A stretch of DNA of 64,000 nucleotides. Origin: Hyphomonadaceae bacterium (GTDB taxonomy: Bacteria > Pseudomonadota > Alphaproteobacteria > Rhizobiales > Hyphomicrobiaceae). The stretch spans positions 1-64,000 of the forward strand of contig JAIEQJ010000020.1 of the NCBI GenBank assembly GCA_019747815.1, read 5' to 3'. The translations under genes and the position numbers were made by a program. Position 1 is the first letter of the stretch; every line of letters starts with the position of its first letter. The notes under the pieces were generated by a model, which was not told where the DNA came from, did no database searches, and was given only the letters and a program-made list of their open reading frames with translations. Shown piece by piece: positions 19,399 to 28,025 of the stretch.

Positions 19399-19740
19399 CG
19401 CCAGCAGTTGCTGGCGAAGCAAGCCTCTCCACACCGCATAGTACAAACGCATCATGCCGGCCGCTGCGCCTTGCTCTATGCGAAGGAACGGGAGGCGGCA
19501 GAAGCAGCGCCTCCTCGCCATTGCCGAATTTCAGTCAAGCGTCCGGCAGTGGGCCTTGAGGTCGTTGCCTCGTTGCGCCGTTCCACGGCGGCAGAGACAA
19601 CGAGCCTTAGTCTTTGGCGCAGCTTCTGCACCGGTGCGGGTGGGGTTGACCGTCATTGACGGTCAGCCCTATTCCCTCATTCCTCAATTCCTCATCCCTC
19701 AAGTCGCGATTGCGGAAAGTCTCTACATCCGGCCTCGCCC
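19399..19740. other. 342-base gap with a 19-base palindrome and short tandem repeats
   Basis: No gene is supported in this stretch between the convergent LuxR-type gene and the secreted-protein gene. It holds a perfect palindrome at 19647-19665 (TGACCGTCA, one base, TGACGGTCA) and, just after it, four copies of CCTCA at 19675-19701 spaced 7 to 8 bases apart. The palindrome has no loop or T-run, so it resembles a protein-binding site more than a terminator. Confidence 0.55.
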
Positions 19741-20343
19741 TCATTGTGCCAGGCGTTTTGGGCAGCGCTCGTAGACGAACCTGTTGATCTCCTTGATCAG
19801 ATCGCTGTGTACCACGCCGAAAGTGTCCTCGAGCTGCGCTGCCGTCCAGATGGCGCCCTTCACCACCGCAGGCGCTTGAATCTCGCCGATCCCGAGCCAC
19901 ACCTTGGCGGCCTTGCCGTCCTTGAACTGGACGCGCGGGGTCAGCGCCACGCTGATCGGCACGACCTCTTTCTCGCGCTCCACGTCGCACTGAACTTTGT
20001 GCGTGGCGAGCTTCAATTCGAACTGCGGCTTGCCGAGCGCATCGAGCATATCCTGCCGCCTGACCTGGAGCTTGATGCTACAGCGCACATCGCCCAGCGA
20101 CCAGGTGAGCTTCTTTTCCTCCACGCCCTGCTTGATCTTGCTGCCGGCCCACGTCTTCTGCAGGGAGCACTGCAGGTCGCTGCCGGCCTCGCGTTTGACG
20201 AGAATCGTACAAAGATCGCGCTCGCAGGCCTCGAGCTGGCTCTTTTCATCCTTGCCCTCTTCAAGCGCCAGGGCGCTCGCTGACAGTGCCAAGGCAAGCG
20301 CAAGCGACGCCGATGCGCGCGTTGCACAAGTCAATGCATGCAT
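19741..20343 (-). CDS. Secreted protein of unknown function
   Basis: The 200-residue product begins with a strong signal peptide (about residues 1-26, SLALALALSASALA). The mature part has five or six cysteines, including CERDLC near its start and CPKRLAQ at the very end, suggesting disulfides in the periplasm, and alternating strand-like charged segments such as VRCSIKLQVRRQDML. I do not recognise a family. AAGGGGG stands seven bases before ATG 20343. It is divergent from the SixA-like gene. Confidence 0.72.
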   Translation of the reverse strand: MHALTCATRASASLALALALSASALALEEGKDEKSQLEACERDLCTILVKREAGSDLQCSLQKTWAGSKIKQGVEEKKLTWSLGDVRCSIKLQVRRQDMLDALGKPQFELKLATHKVQCDVEREKEVVPISVALTPRVQFKDGKAAKVWLGIGEIQAPAVVKGAIWTAAQLEDTFGVVHSDLIKEINRFVYERCPKRLAQ

Positions 20344-20629
20344 GAAAAACCCCCTTGTTCCTGGCCCCTCCCACACGCACCCGGCCGCGCGCTGTTGCCA
20401 GCCGAGCGGGCGACCGCTTCTATGAAGCAATGCTGGCAGGTCAATGTCGTGGAACACGCTATTCCTCTTTCCTCTGCGTGCGGGTCTTTTTAGCCACGGC
20501 ACCACGGCGAACGGCGTGTTGCAGATCGGCGGTGGCGGGGCCGCACTCTGGGGTGATGCAAGGAACTTGTTGAGGTACATCGGCTCGGCCCGCCTACAAC
20601 GCTGCTGCGGTATCCGCTATGGTCGCACC

Positions 20630-21145
20630 ATGCTCACCCTCTCGCTCCTCCGGCACGCCAAGTCGAGCTGGGACAATCCGAACCTGCACGACTTCGATCG
20701 CCCGCTGAGCGAGCGTGGGCTGAATGCCGCCCCGCGCATGGGCGCCTTCATGGCCGAGCACAACATCGCCCCCGACCTGATCCTGTGCTCGCCCTCGGTG
20801 CGCACGCGCCAGACGCTCGATCTGGTCCTGCCGCATCTTTCTGCGGAGCCCAAGGTGCTCTACGAGGATGCCGTCTACCTGGGTGCTCCATCGACGCTCA
20901 TGAAGCGCCTGCACAGGATCGAGGCCAGCGTCCAGCATGTCATGCTCGTGGCGCACGACCCCGGCCTGCACCATCTGGCCATGAACCTCGCCGGCTCGGG
21001 CAGTCCCGATCTTTTGCAGGCTCTCGGCCATAAATTCCCCACCGCCGCCCTCGCCATCGTCGTGTTCGAGGCGCGCTCGTGGTCGAAGGTGAAGACGGGC
21101 ACCGGCCGCCTCGAGCTATTCATGACGCCCAAGCGCCTGCCTTGA
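20630..21145 (+). CDS. SixA-like histidine phosphatase
   Basis: A 171-residue protein of the phosphoglycerate-mutase/histidine phosphatase branch. The catalytic RHG-type motif appears as LLRHAKSSW near residue 7, the second Arg in CSPSVRTRQT, and the second catalytic His in VAHDPGLHHLA. SixA removes phosphate from histidines of phosphorelay proteins such as HPt domains; the target here is not evident. The start at 20630 has no strong ribosome-binding site. The gene lies 34 bases before trpG on the same strand and may share its transcript. Confidence 0.85.
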   Translation: MLTLSLLRHAKSSWDNPNLHDFDRPLSERGLNAAPRMGAFMAEHNIAPDLILCSPSVRTRQTLDLVLPHLSAEPKVLYEDAVYLGAPSTLMKRLHRIEASVQHVMLVAHDPGLHHLAMNLAGSGSPDLLQALGHKFPTAALAIVVFEARSWSKVKTGTGRLELFMTPKRLP

Positions 21146-21179
21146 CCTCGGCCGCATAGCTCCCCTAAACCCTTCGGCC

Positions 21180-21794
21180 ATGCTGGTCCTGATCGATAAC
21201 TACGACAGCTTCACCTATAACCTCGTCCATTTCCTGGGCGAGCTCGGTGCCGCGTGCCGTGTGTTCCGCAACGACCAGATCTCGGTCGCCGAGGTGATGC
21301 GGCTCAAGCCCAAGGGCATCGTGCTCTCCCCCGGGCCCTGCACTCCAAACGAGGCCGGCATCTGCCTGGAGCTGATCGACAAGGCCGGTCCGCACATCCC
21401 CCTGCTGGGGGTCTGTCTTGGGCATCAGGCGATCGGACAGGCCTACGGCGGCGCCGTGATCCGTGCGCCCATGCCCATGCACGGCAAGCTCTCCAAGATC
21501 ACTCATACCGGCAAGGGCGTGTTCAAGTCGTTGCCCAAGGGCTTCGAGGTGACCCGCTACCACTCCCTGATCGTCGAGCGCAAAGGCTTGCCCGAGAGCC
21601 TCCTCGTAACGGCCAAGACGGCCGACGGCCTCATCATGGGCCTGCAGCACAAGACGCACCCCGTGCATGGCGTACAGTTCCATCCCGAAAGCATCGCCTC
21701 CGAGCACGGCCATGCGCTGCTTGCCAATTTCCTCGATCTGGCGGGCCTGGCGCCGCGCCGCCGCAACGCCAAACCCGCGCGCCACGCCGCCTGA
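21180..21794 (+). CDS. trpG: Anthranilate synthase component II (glutamine amidotransferase)
   Basis: Supplies ammonia from glutamine to TrpE. The 204 residues form a class I amidotransferase domain: the oxyanion/start block LIDNYDSFTYNLVH, the nucleophile in LLGVCLGHQAIGQAYGG near residue 79, and the His-Glu pair in GVQFHPESI. Its stop is 14 bases before the trpD start, so the pair forms an operon. Confidence 0.97.
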   Translation: MLVLIDNYDSFTYNLVHFLGELGAACRVFRNDQISVAEVMRLKPKGIVLSPGPCTPNEAGICLELIDKAGPHIPLLGVCLGHQAIGQAYGGAVIRAPMPMHGKLSKITHTGKGVFKSLPKGFEVTRYHSLIVERKGLPESLLVTAKTADGLIMGLQHKTHPVHGVQFHPESIASEHGHALLANFLDLAGLAPRRRNAKPARHAA

Positions 21795-21808
21795 GGTGCA
21801 CCTGCCCC

Positions 21809-22846
21809 ATGGAATCCTCCAAGCCCTCTCTTGAACTGCGCCACCTGATCCAGAAGGTTGCCGGCGGCGCGACGCTCGACGAGATCGAGATGCGCACAGC
21901 ACTCGAGCAGATGACGGCGGGCGCCGCCACGCCGGCGCAGATGGGTGCCTTCCTGATGGCGCTGCGCGTGCGCGGCGAGACGGTGGAGGAGATCACCGGC
22001 GCCGCCCAGATGATGCGCGCGCGCATGAACCGCATCGAAGTGGCGTCCGGTGCGGTCGACATCGTCGGCACCGGCGGCGACGGCACCGGCACGTTCAACG
22101 TCTCGACCTGCGCGGCGCTCGTTGCCGCGGGCGCCGGCGTCAGAATAGCCAAGCACGGCAACCGCTCCGTCTCCTCGCTCGCCGGCGCCTCCGATGTGCT
22201 CTCGGCGCTCGGCGTCAAGCTCGACGTGCCGTTCGGCAGCATCGTGCGCTGCGTGGAGGAGGCCGGCGTCGGCTTCATGTGGGCCCCGCAACACCACCCG
22301 GCCATGAAGCACTGGGCGCCGATCCGCGGCGAGCTCGGCATCCGCACCATCTTCAACCTCCTGGGGCCCATCTCGAATCCGGCGGGCGTCAAGCGCCAGG
22401 TGGTGGGCGTATTCTCCCGGCACTGGGTGGAGCCCATCGCGCACGTGTTGAAGAACCTTGGCTGTGAGCACGTGTGGGTGGTGCATGGCCACGATGGCCT
22501 CGACGAGCTCACGACCACGGGTGCCACCGACGTCGCGGAGGTGAAGGACGACAAGATCACGGTGTTCGAGGTGACCCCGGCCGACGCCGGGCTGCAGCCG
22601 GCCAAGCTCTCCGACCTCAAGGGCGGCGATGCCGAGCACAACGCCGCCGCCATCCGCGAGGTGCTTGCGGGCAGGAAGATGCCTCTGCGCGACATCGCCG
22701 TGCTGAACGCCGCCGCTGCACTGATCGTCGCCGGGCAGGCCGCCAACCTCACCGACGGCGCGGCGCTGGCCGTCCACTCCATCGAGACCGGCGCCGCCAG
22801 GGCTGCGCTGGACAAGCTCGTTGCCATCACCAACGGCGGCGGCTGA
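21809..22846 (+). CDS. trpD: Anthranilate phosphoribosyltransferase
   Basis: Joins anthranilate to PRPP, the second step of tryptophan synthesis. In 345 residues it shows the PRPP-binding loop GTGGDGTGTFNVST, the KHGNRSVSS element, and the metal-site region near HGHDGLDELTTTG. GAGGTG lies about ten bases before ATG 21809. In related bacteria trpC follows directly; here trpC is almost 11 kb further on. Confidence 0.97.
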   Translation: MESSKPSLELRHLIQKVAGGATLDEIEMRTALEQMTAGAATPAQMGAFLMALRVRGETVEEITGAAQMMRARMNRIEVASGAVDIVGTGGDGTGTFNVSTCAALVAAGAGVRIAKHGNRSVSSLAGASDVLSALGVKLDVPFGSIVRCVEEAGVGFMWAPQHHPAMKHWAPIRGELGIRTIFNLLGPISNPAGVKRQVVGVFSRHWVEPIAHVLKNLGCEHVWVVHGHDGLDELTTTGATDVAEVKDDKITVFEVTPADAGLQPAKLSDLKGGDAEHNAAAIREVLAGRKMPLRDIAVLNAAAALIVAGQAANLTDGAALAVHSIETGAARAALDKLVAITNGGG

Positions 22847-22979
22847 GGCTTCGAGCCTGCGGGTGCCAAGCAGGCGCTGGCGCCACACCGCCCAAGGCTG
22901 CATACTCCTGCCTTGAACGATTGACGCAGGCCGCCGACAGAACGCGGGCCGCGACAACGCAACGTGCAGGGAGGATCGC

Positions 22980-23969
22980 ATGACATCGAGGATTTCACGC
23001 CGCACGCTGATCAAGACCGGCATCGCTTCCGCCGCCGCCATGCCGCTTTCCGCTCCCGCCCAGGCGCAGGCCTGGCCGACCAAGCCGATCCGCATCGTAT
23101 GCGGCTACCCCGCGGGCGGCCTCACCGACCTTTTTGCCCGCGCCTACGGCGAACACCTCGCGCAGACGCTCGGTCAACCCGTCGTGGTCGAGAACAAGCC
23201 AGGTGCTGGCGGCAGCATCGCGGCGCAGCTTGTCAAGACATCGCCGGCGGACGGCTACACCCTGATGTTCACCATCTCCACCACCATGTTCGGCAACAGG
23301 GTGCTCTACAAGAGCCTGCCGTACGATCCGGACAAGGACTTCGTGCTCATCTCCAGCATGTCGGCCGGGCATCTGCCGTTCGTTGCCAGCAAGGCCACAG
23401 GCGCCACCAATCTCGCAGAGTTCATCGCCTACGCCCGCAAGAACAAAGTGAGTGTCGGCACCTATGCGGCAGGCTCCTACGCCCATATCGCCGTTGCCGA
23501 GCTCAACAAGCTCTACGGCCTGCAGATGGAGGCCGTGCACTATCGCGGCGAGGCACCCATGTGGCAGGACATGGCCGCCGGCGTGATCCAGGCGGCCAGC
23601 GGCAGCTATGCCGCCGCCGCCAACGTTCTGCAGTCGGGTGCGGGCCGCCCCATTGCCGTGCCGGGGACCAAGCGCATGGGCAAGCTGCCGGACGTGCTCA
23701 CGTTTCTCGAGCAGGGCGTGACCGCCAAATCCTTCCAGCTCCAGGGCTTCATCGGCCTGATGGGGCCGGCCGCCGTGCCCAAGGAGATCGTGCAGCGCGT
23801 GTCGGACTTGATGGTCGAAGGCGGCAAGACCGAGCGCGTGCGCAAGCTGCTCGACACCTTCGGCATCGACGACTCCGCTGTCGGACACGAGGCGTTCCGC
23901 AAGCTGTACGACGAGGAAGGACCGATCTGGATCAGCCTTGTCCAGGGCCTCGGTCTGACGCCGGAGTGA
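22980..23969 (+). CDS. Tripartite tricarboxylate transporter substrate-binding protein (TctC/Bug family)
   Basis: A 329-residue periplasmic binding protein that captures a carboxylate solute for a TctAB-type permease. The N-terminus has twin arginines (SRRTLIKTG) ahead of a short hydrophobic stretch ending in AQAQA, so export may use the Tat route. Family marks include KPIRIVCGYPAGGLTDLFAR near residue 35, VVVENKPGAGGSIAA and DGYTLMF. GGGAGGAT stands before ATG 22980. It converges with the tctA-tctB pair, so the transporter genes are on opposite strands. The ligand is unknown. Confidence 0.92.
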   Translation: MTSRISRRTLIKTGIASAAAMPLSAPAQAQAWPTKPIRIVCGYPAGGLTDLFARAYGEHLAQTLGQPVVVENKPGAGGSIAAQLVKTSPADGYTLMFTISTTMFGNRVLYKSLPYDPDKDFVLISSMSAGHLPFVASKATGATNLAEFIAYARKNKVSVGTYAAGSYAHIAVAELNKLYGLQMEAVHYRGEAPMWQDMAAGVIQAASGSYAAAANVLQSGAGRPIAVPGTKRMGKLPDVLTFLEQGVTAKSFQLQGFIGLMGPAAVPKEIVQRVSDLMVEGGKTERVRKLLDTFGIDDSAVGHEAFRKLYDEEGPIWISLVQGLGLTPE

Positions 23970-24014
23970 ACCGGCCCGGTCGACCCGCAAGACCGATGCC
24001 TAGAACGGTCAGCA

Positions 24015-25547
24015 CTACGCCTTGACCTGCTCGGCGATCGCGCGCTGCCGCCATCTGGCGATGGTCGGCAGCGACATTGATACCAGCAGCAGAAGCGCCG
24101 CCGCCAGCAGGCCGGCACTGATCGGCCGTTCCACGAAGACCTTGAAATCGCCGCGCTCGATGAGCAGCGCCCGGCGGAAATACTCCTCCATCATCGGGCC
24201 CAGCACGAAGCCCAGCAGCATCGGCGCCGGCTCGCAGCCGATCCTGGCGAACAGATAGCCAAGCGCCCCGAACAGGACGACGAGTTGCACGTCGAAGGTG
24301 TTGTTCGACAGCGTGTACACGCCGATGCAGCAGAACAGGATGATCGCCGGGTACAGCAGGCGATAGGGCACCGACAGCAGCCGCACCCAGATGCCGATCA
24401 GCGGCAGATTGAGCACCACCAGCATCAGGTTGCCGATCCACATGCTGGCGATCAGGCCCCAGAACAGCTGCGGGTTCTTGGTCATCACCTGCGGACCCGG
24501 CTGGATGTTGTGCAGCATCATCGCGCCGATCATCAGGGCCATCACGACGTTGGGCGGAATGCCCAGCGTGAGCATGGGAATGAAGGAGGTCTGCGCGCCC
24601 GCGTTGTTGGCGGCTTCCGGGCCGGCCACGCCCTCGATGGCGCCCTTGCCAAAGCGTGAGGGGTCCTTGGCAACCTTCTTCTCGACCGCGTAGGCCGCAA
24701 ACGAGGCGAGCAGCGCGCCGCCGGCCGGCAGCACGCCGAGCGCCGAGCCCACCAGCGTGCCGCGCGCGATCGGCATTGCCGATTGCCTCAGATCGTCGCG
24801 GCTCGGCATCAGGTTGCCGACCTTGTCGGTGAACACCTCGCGCTTGTCCCTCTGCTCGAGGTTCGTCACGATCTCGGTGATGGCAAACACACCGACCGCC
24901 ACGGCAATGAAGCCGATGCCATCGAGCAGCTCGGTCACCCCGAAGGTAAAGCGCTGGGTGCCGCTGTTCACATCGATGCCCACGAGCCCCAGGATCAGGC
25001 CGACGATGACCATGCCGATCGCCTTCAGCACCGAGCGATTGGCGATCACGACGGCGCCGATGAGACCGAGCACCATGAGCGAGAAATATTCAGCCGGCCC
25101 GAACCGCGTGGAGATGGCGGCCAGCGGCACGGCCAGCAGCGCGCAGATCAGGGTCGCGACCGTGCCGGCGGCGAACGAGCCGATGGCGGCGATGGCGAGC
25201 GCGGGTCCTGCGCGGCCTTGCCGGGCCATCTGGTAGCCGTCGATGCAGGTCACCACCGATGATGCCTCGCCGGGCAGATTGACGAGAATGGCCGTCGTCG
25301 AGCCGCCGTACTGGGCGCCGTAGTAGATGCCGGCCAGCATGATCAGGGCGGCCGTCGGCGGCAGTGCGTAGGTGATCGGCAGCAGCATGGCGATGGTGGC
25401 GACCGGGCCGATGCCCGGCAGCACGCCGATCAGCGTCCCGAGCAGGACGCCCAAAAAACAATAGAGCAGGTTCTGCACGGTCACCGCGGTGGCAAGACCG
25501 AGCCCGAGATTGCCCCCGAGATTGCCCAAGAGGTCCCCTGCATCCAT
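24015..25547 (-). CDS. tctA: Tripartite tricarboxylate transporter, large permease subunit TctA
   Basis: The large membrane subunit of a TTT-family secondary transporter, 510 residues with about eleven or twelve hydrophobic segments. The conserved GVLPGIGPVATIAMLLPITY near residue 41 and YYGAQYGGSTTAILVNLPGE near residue 75 are family signatures, repeated in weaker form in the second half (GPEAANNAGAQTSFIPMLTLGIPP). GAGGGG precedes ATG 25547, and the tctB stop is 15 bases upstream, so the two are cotranscribed. Confidence 0.95.
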   Translation of the reverse strand: MDAGDLLGNLGGNLGLGLATAVTVQNLLYCFLGVLLGTLIGVLPGIGPVATIAMLLPITYALPPTAALIMLAGIYYGAQYGGSTTAILVNLPGEASSVVTCIDGYQMARQGRAGPALAIAAIGSFAAGTVATLICALLAVPLAAISTRFGPAEYFSLMVLGLIGAVVIANRSVLKAIGMVIVGLILGLVGIDVNSGTQRFTFGVTELLDGIGFIAVAVGVFAITEIVTNLEQRDKREVFTDKVGNLMPSRDDLRQSAMPIARGTLVGSALGVLPAGGALLASFAAYAVEKKVAKDPSRFGKGAIEGVAGPEAANNAGAQTSFIPMLTLGIPPNVVMALMIGAMMLHNIQPGPQVMTKNPQLFWGLIASMWIGNLMLVVLNLPLIGIWVRLLSVPYRLLYPAIILFCCIGVYTLSNNTFDVQLVVLFGALGYLFARIGCEPAPMLLGFVLGPMMEEYFRRALLIERGDFKVFVERPISAGLLAAALLLLVSMSLPTIARWRQRAIAEQVKA

Positions 25548-25562
25548 GGCAGCCCCCTCGCG

Positions 25563-26027
25563 TCAGACAGCGAGAAACCAGGGCCAGACCGGCATGGTCT
25601 GCTTGAGGCCCCACACGAACAGCGCATACGAAAGCAGCGCCAGCAGCCCGGCGCTGATCAGCGCCTCGCCGAAGCGGAATTCGTGGCCAGCCCAGGCCGC
25701 CAGCATCACGACGACGACGGCGGTGAGCACGAGGCCCAGCGGGTTGAGCAGAACAGCGAACGCGGCCACGGCCACCAGCACGCGCGCGAGCAGAAATACA
25801 TTGATGCGCCCGACGGCGCCGCCGTCGGCGGAGGCCAGAGATTTGAACAGCATCACCGCGCCGATGCCAGCCAGCAGCGCACCCAGGGCGGTTGGAAAGT
25901 ATGCCGGTCCCATGCGCGCGGCGCTGCCCAGCGCGTAGGCCTGAGACAGCACCACCGTGCCCACGCCGAAGGCCGTGAACACGCAGCCGGTCCAGAAATC
26001 CTGGCTGCTCTTGATACGAACACCCAT
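25563..26027 (-). CDS. tctB: Tripartite tricarboxylate transporter small subunit TctB
   Basis: The small membrane subunit of the TTT transporter: 154 residues with four hydrophobic segments and the early DFWTGCVFTAFG and GPAYFP elements typical of TctB. Start 26027 is supported by AAGGGAGG at the right distance; an in-frame ATG eight codons earlier is less likely. It is the first gene of the tctBA pair and is divergent from msrP. Confidence 0.9.
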   Translation of the reverse strand: MGVRIKSSQDFWTGCVFTAFGVGTVVLSQAYALGSAARMGPAYFPTALGALLAGIGAVMLFKSLASADGGAVGRINVFLLARVLVAVAAFAVLLNPLGLVLTAVVVVMLAAWAGHEFRFGEALISAGLLALLSYALFVWGLKQTMPVWPWFLAV

Positions 26028-26293
26028 ATGCGTCCTCCCTTGAGGGCGCACGGGTGTTTTTCTTGTTTCTCAAGGCCCCGCGCGGCGCGCGTTGGCCGAG
26101 CGCCATTGAGTCCGCGACACCCGCCTGGTGCGCCTGTCCTCAGCAGACCGCGCCTGCTCGGCCAACGCAAGCGGCTTTTGCAGGCTGGTGATCACCTTGC
26201 GTCACATCCGCGTCAGAGGCGATGTTTCCTCTTTTACAGGCGCTGCTGCCGATCTATCTCAAGGCGGAGGAAATCGTGCGAGGCTTGGCATCC

Positions 26294-27253
26294 ATGCTGA
26301 TCAAGGGCCCATCCGACATCGCTCCGTCCGAGATCATCCCGCGCGCGGTCTATGTGCGCCGCCGCGAGTTTCTTGCGGGGGCGGCCTCGCTCGGCCTGAC
26401 CGGCGGGCTCGCAGGACCCACCGCCGGCGGTGCCCAGGCTGCGCCGCTGCAGGCCGCCAAGAGCCAGCTCTCGACCACCGGCGAGACCATCACGCCCCTC
26501 AAGGACATCACCAGCTACAACAACTTCTACGAGTTCGGCACCGACAAGGGCGATCCGGCAAAGAACGCGCACACGCTCAAGACCAGGCCCTGGAAGGTGA
26601 AGATCGACGGCCTCATCGGCAAGCCGGGCGAGTACGACTACGACGATCTCGTCAAGCCCGCGGCGCTGGAGGAGCGCATCTATCGCATGCGCTGCGTGGA
26701 AGGCTGGTCGATGGTGATCCCGTGGGTCGGCTTTCCCCTGGCGGAGGTTCTAAAGCGCGTCGAGCCGCAGGGCAGCGCCAAGTACGTGGCCTTCGAGACG
26801 TTGGTGCGCCCCTCCGAGATGCCGGGCCAGCGCGGCCTGTTCCAGGCACTGCCCTGGCCCTATGTCGAGGGCCTGCGCCTCGATGAGGCCATGCATCCGC
26901 TGACCATCCTGGCCGTCGGCCTCTACGGCGAGACGCTGCCCAACCAGAACGGCGCGCCGATCCGCCTCGTCGTGCCCTGGAAGTACGGCTTCAAGAGCAT
27001 CAAGTCGATCGTGCGCATCAGCCTCACCGAGCGCGAGCCGCCGATCACCTGGAAGGTGCAGAACGCCAGCGAGTACGGCTTCTATTCCAACGTCAACCCC
27101 GCTGTCGACCACCCGCGCTGGAGCCAGGCGACCGAGCGGCGGATCGGCGAGGGCGGGCTCTTAGTGCGGCGCCGGCCGACACTACCCTTCAACGGCTACG
27201 GCGACCAGGTCGCGGGCCTCTATGCCGGCATGGATCTCAAAGCCAACTATTGA
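26294..27253 (+). CDS. msrP: Protein-methionine-sulfoxide reductase catalytic subunit MsrP
   Basis: A periplasmic molybdopterin enzyme that repairs oxidised methionine in envelope proteins. The twin-arginine signal [13 protein letters not shown] lies at about residues 22-34, and the molybdenum-ligand Cys is in RMRCVEGWS (Cys134); the C-terminal part contains the family run [20 protein letters not shown] 26294 gives 319 residues; the frame stays open from an ATG at 26222 that would add 24 residues before the signal. MsrQ follows 13 bases later. Confidence 0.95.
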   Translation: MLIKGPSDIAPSEIIPRAVYVRRREFLAGAASLGLTGGLAGPTAGGAQAAPLQAAKSQLSTTGETITPLKDITSYNNFYEFGTDKGDPAKNAHTLKTRPWKVKIDGLIGKPGEYDYDDLVKPAALEERIYRMRCVEGWSMVIPWVGFPLAEVLKRVEPQGSAKYVAFETLVRPSEMPGQRGLFQALPWPYVEGLRLDEAMHPLTILAVGLYGETLPNQNGAPIRLVVPWKYGFKSIKSIVRISLTEREPPITWKVQNASEYGFYSNVNPAVDHPRWSQATERRIGEGGLLVRRRPTLPFNGYGDQVAGLYAGMDLKANY

Positions 27254-27266
27254 ACCCTCAATTGAG

Positions 27267-27929
27267 ATGGCGCGCTCCAATCCTGTCCCCTGGCCACGCC
27301 GCCTTCTGCTCGGCCAAGACCCGATACGGAGGGTCATCTACATCGCCGGCATACTGCCGGCGGTCTGGTATTTCCATCTCGGCATCACCGATCAGCTCGG
27401 CGCCGATCCGCAGAACACGCTGGAGCGGCTGCTCGGCCTGTGGGCTTTGCGCTTCCTGATCCTGACCTTGGCGATCACGCCGCTGCGCCGGCTGGGCGGG
27501 CCCAATCTCCTCCGCTACCGCCGCGCCGTCGGATTGCTCGCCTTCTACTACGCAACCCTGCATCTCACCGTCTATCTGGTGCTGGACCAGGGCCTCGACC
27601 TCGCAGCCATCTGGGCCGACATCGTCAAGCGGCCCTACATCACGGTGGGCATGCTCGCCTTCACGCTCCTCGTGCCGCTGGCCGTGACTTCCAACACCGC
27701 TATGATCCACCGCCTCGGCGGGGCCGCCTGGCAACGCCTGCATCGCCTCGTCTACGTGGCGGCGGCGGCAGGCGCGATCCATTTCATCATGCTCGTCAAG
27801 GCGTGGCCGCCCGAGCCGCTCATCTACGCCGGCATCGTTGCGCTCCTGCTGCTGGTCCGGCTGTGGCTGCACGTGCAGAAGAAGTTGCGTCCATCATCCC
27901 GAAAGGAGCGTGCCCCCGCCGGCGCCTGA
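27267..27929 (+). CDS. msrQ: Heme-binding membrane subunit MsrQ
   Basis: The inner-membrane partner that passes electrons from the respiratory chain to MsrP. The 220-residue protein has about six membrane helices of the ferric-reductase-like type; histidines that could hold heme stand in TLHLTVYLVLD and LHRLVYVAAAAGAIHFI. ITPLRRLGG and RRAVGLLAFYY are characteristic. The start is ATG 27267, where the product begins MARSNPVPWPRR. Confidence 0.94.
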   Translation: MARSNPVPWPRRLLLGQDPIRRVIYIAGILPAVWYFHLGITDQLGADPQNTLERLLGLWALRFLILTLAITPLRRLGGPNLLRYRRAVGLLAFYYATLHLTVYLVLDQGLDLAAIWADIVKRPYITVGMLAFTLLVPLAVTSNTAMIHRLGGAAWQRLHRLVYVAAAAGAIHFIMLVKAWPPEPLIYAGIVALLLLVRLWLHVQKKLRPSSRKERAPAGA

Positions 27930-28025
27930 TGCGCGTCAGCGCGGTTAGGGAGCGCCGGCAACACGTGCTATGCATCTGCGCGCGCGCCGGTGTGAACCAA
28001 CCATGCGCGTGCGCAGGGAACGCTC

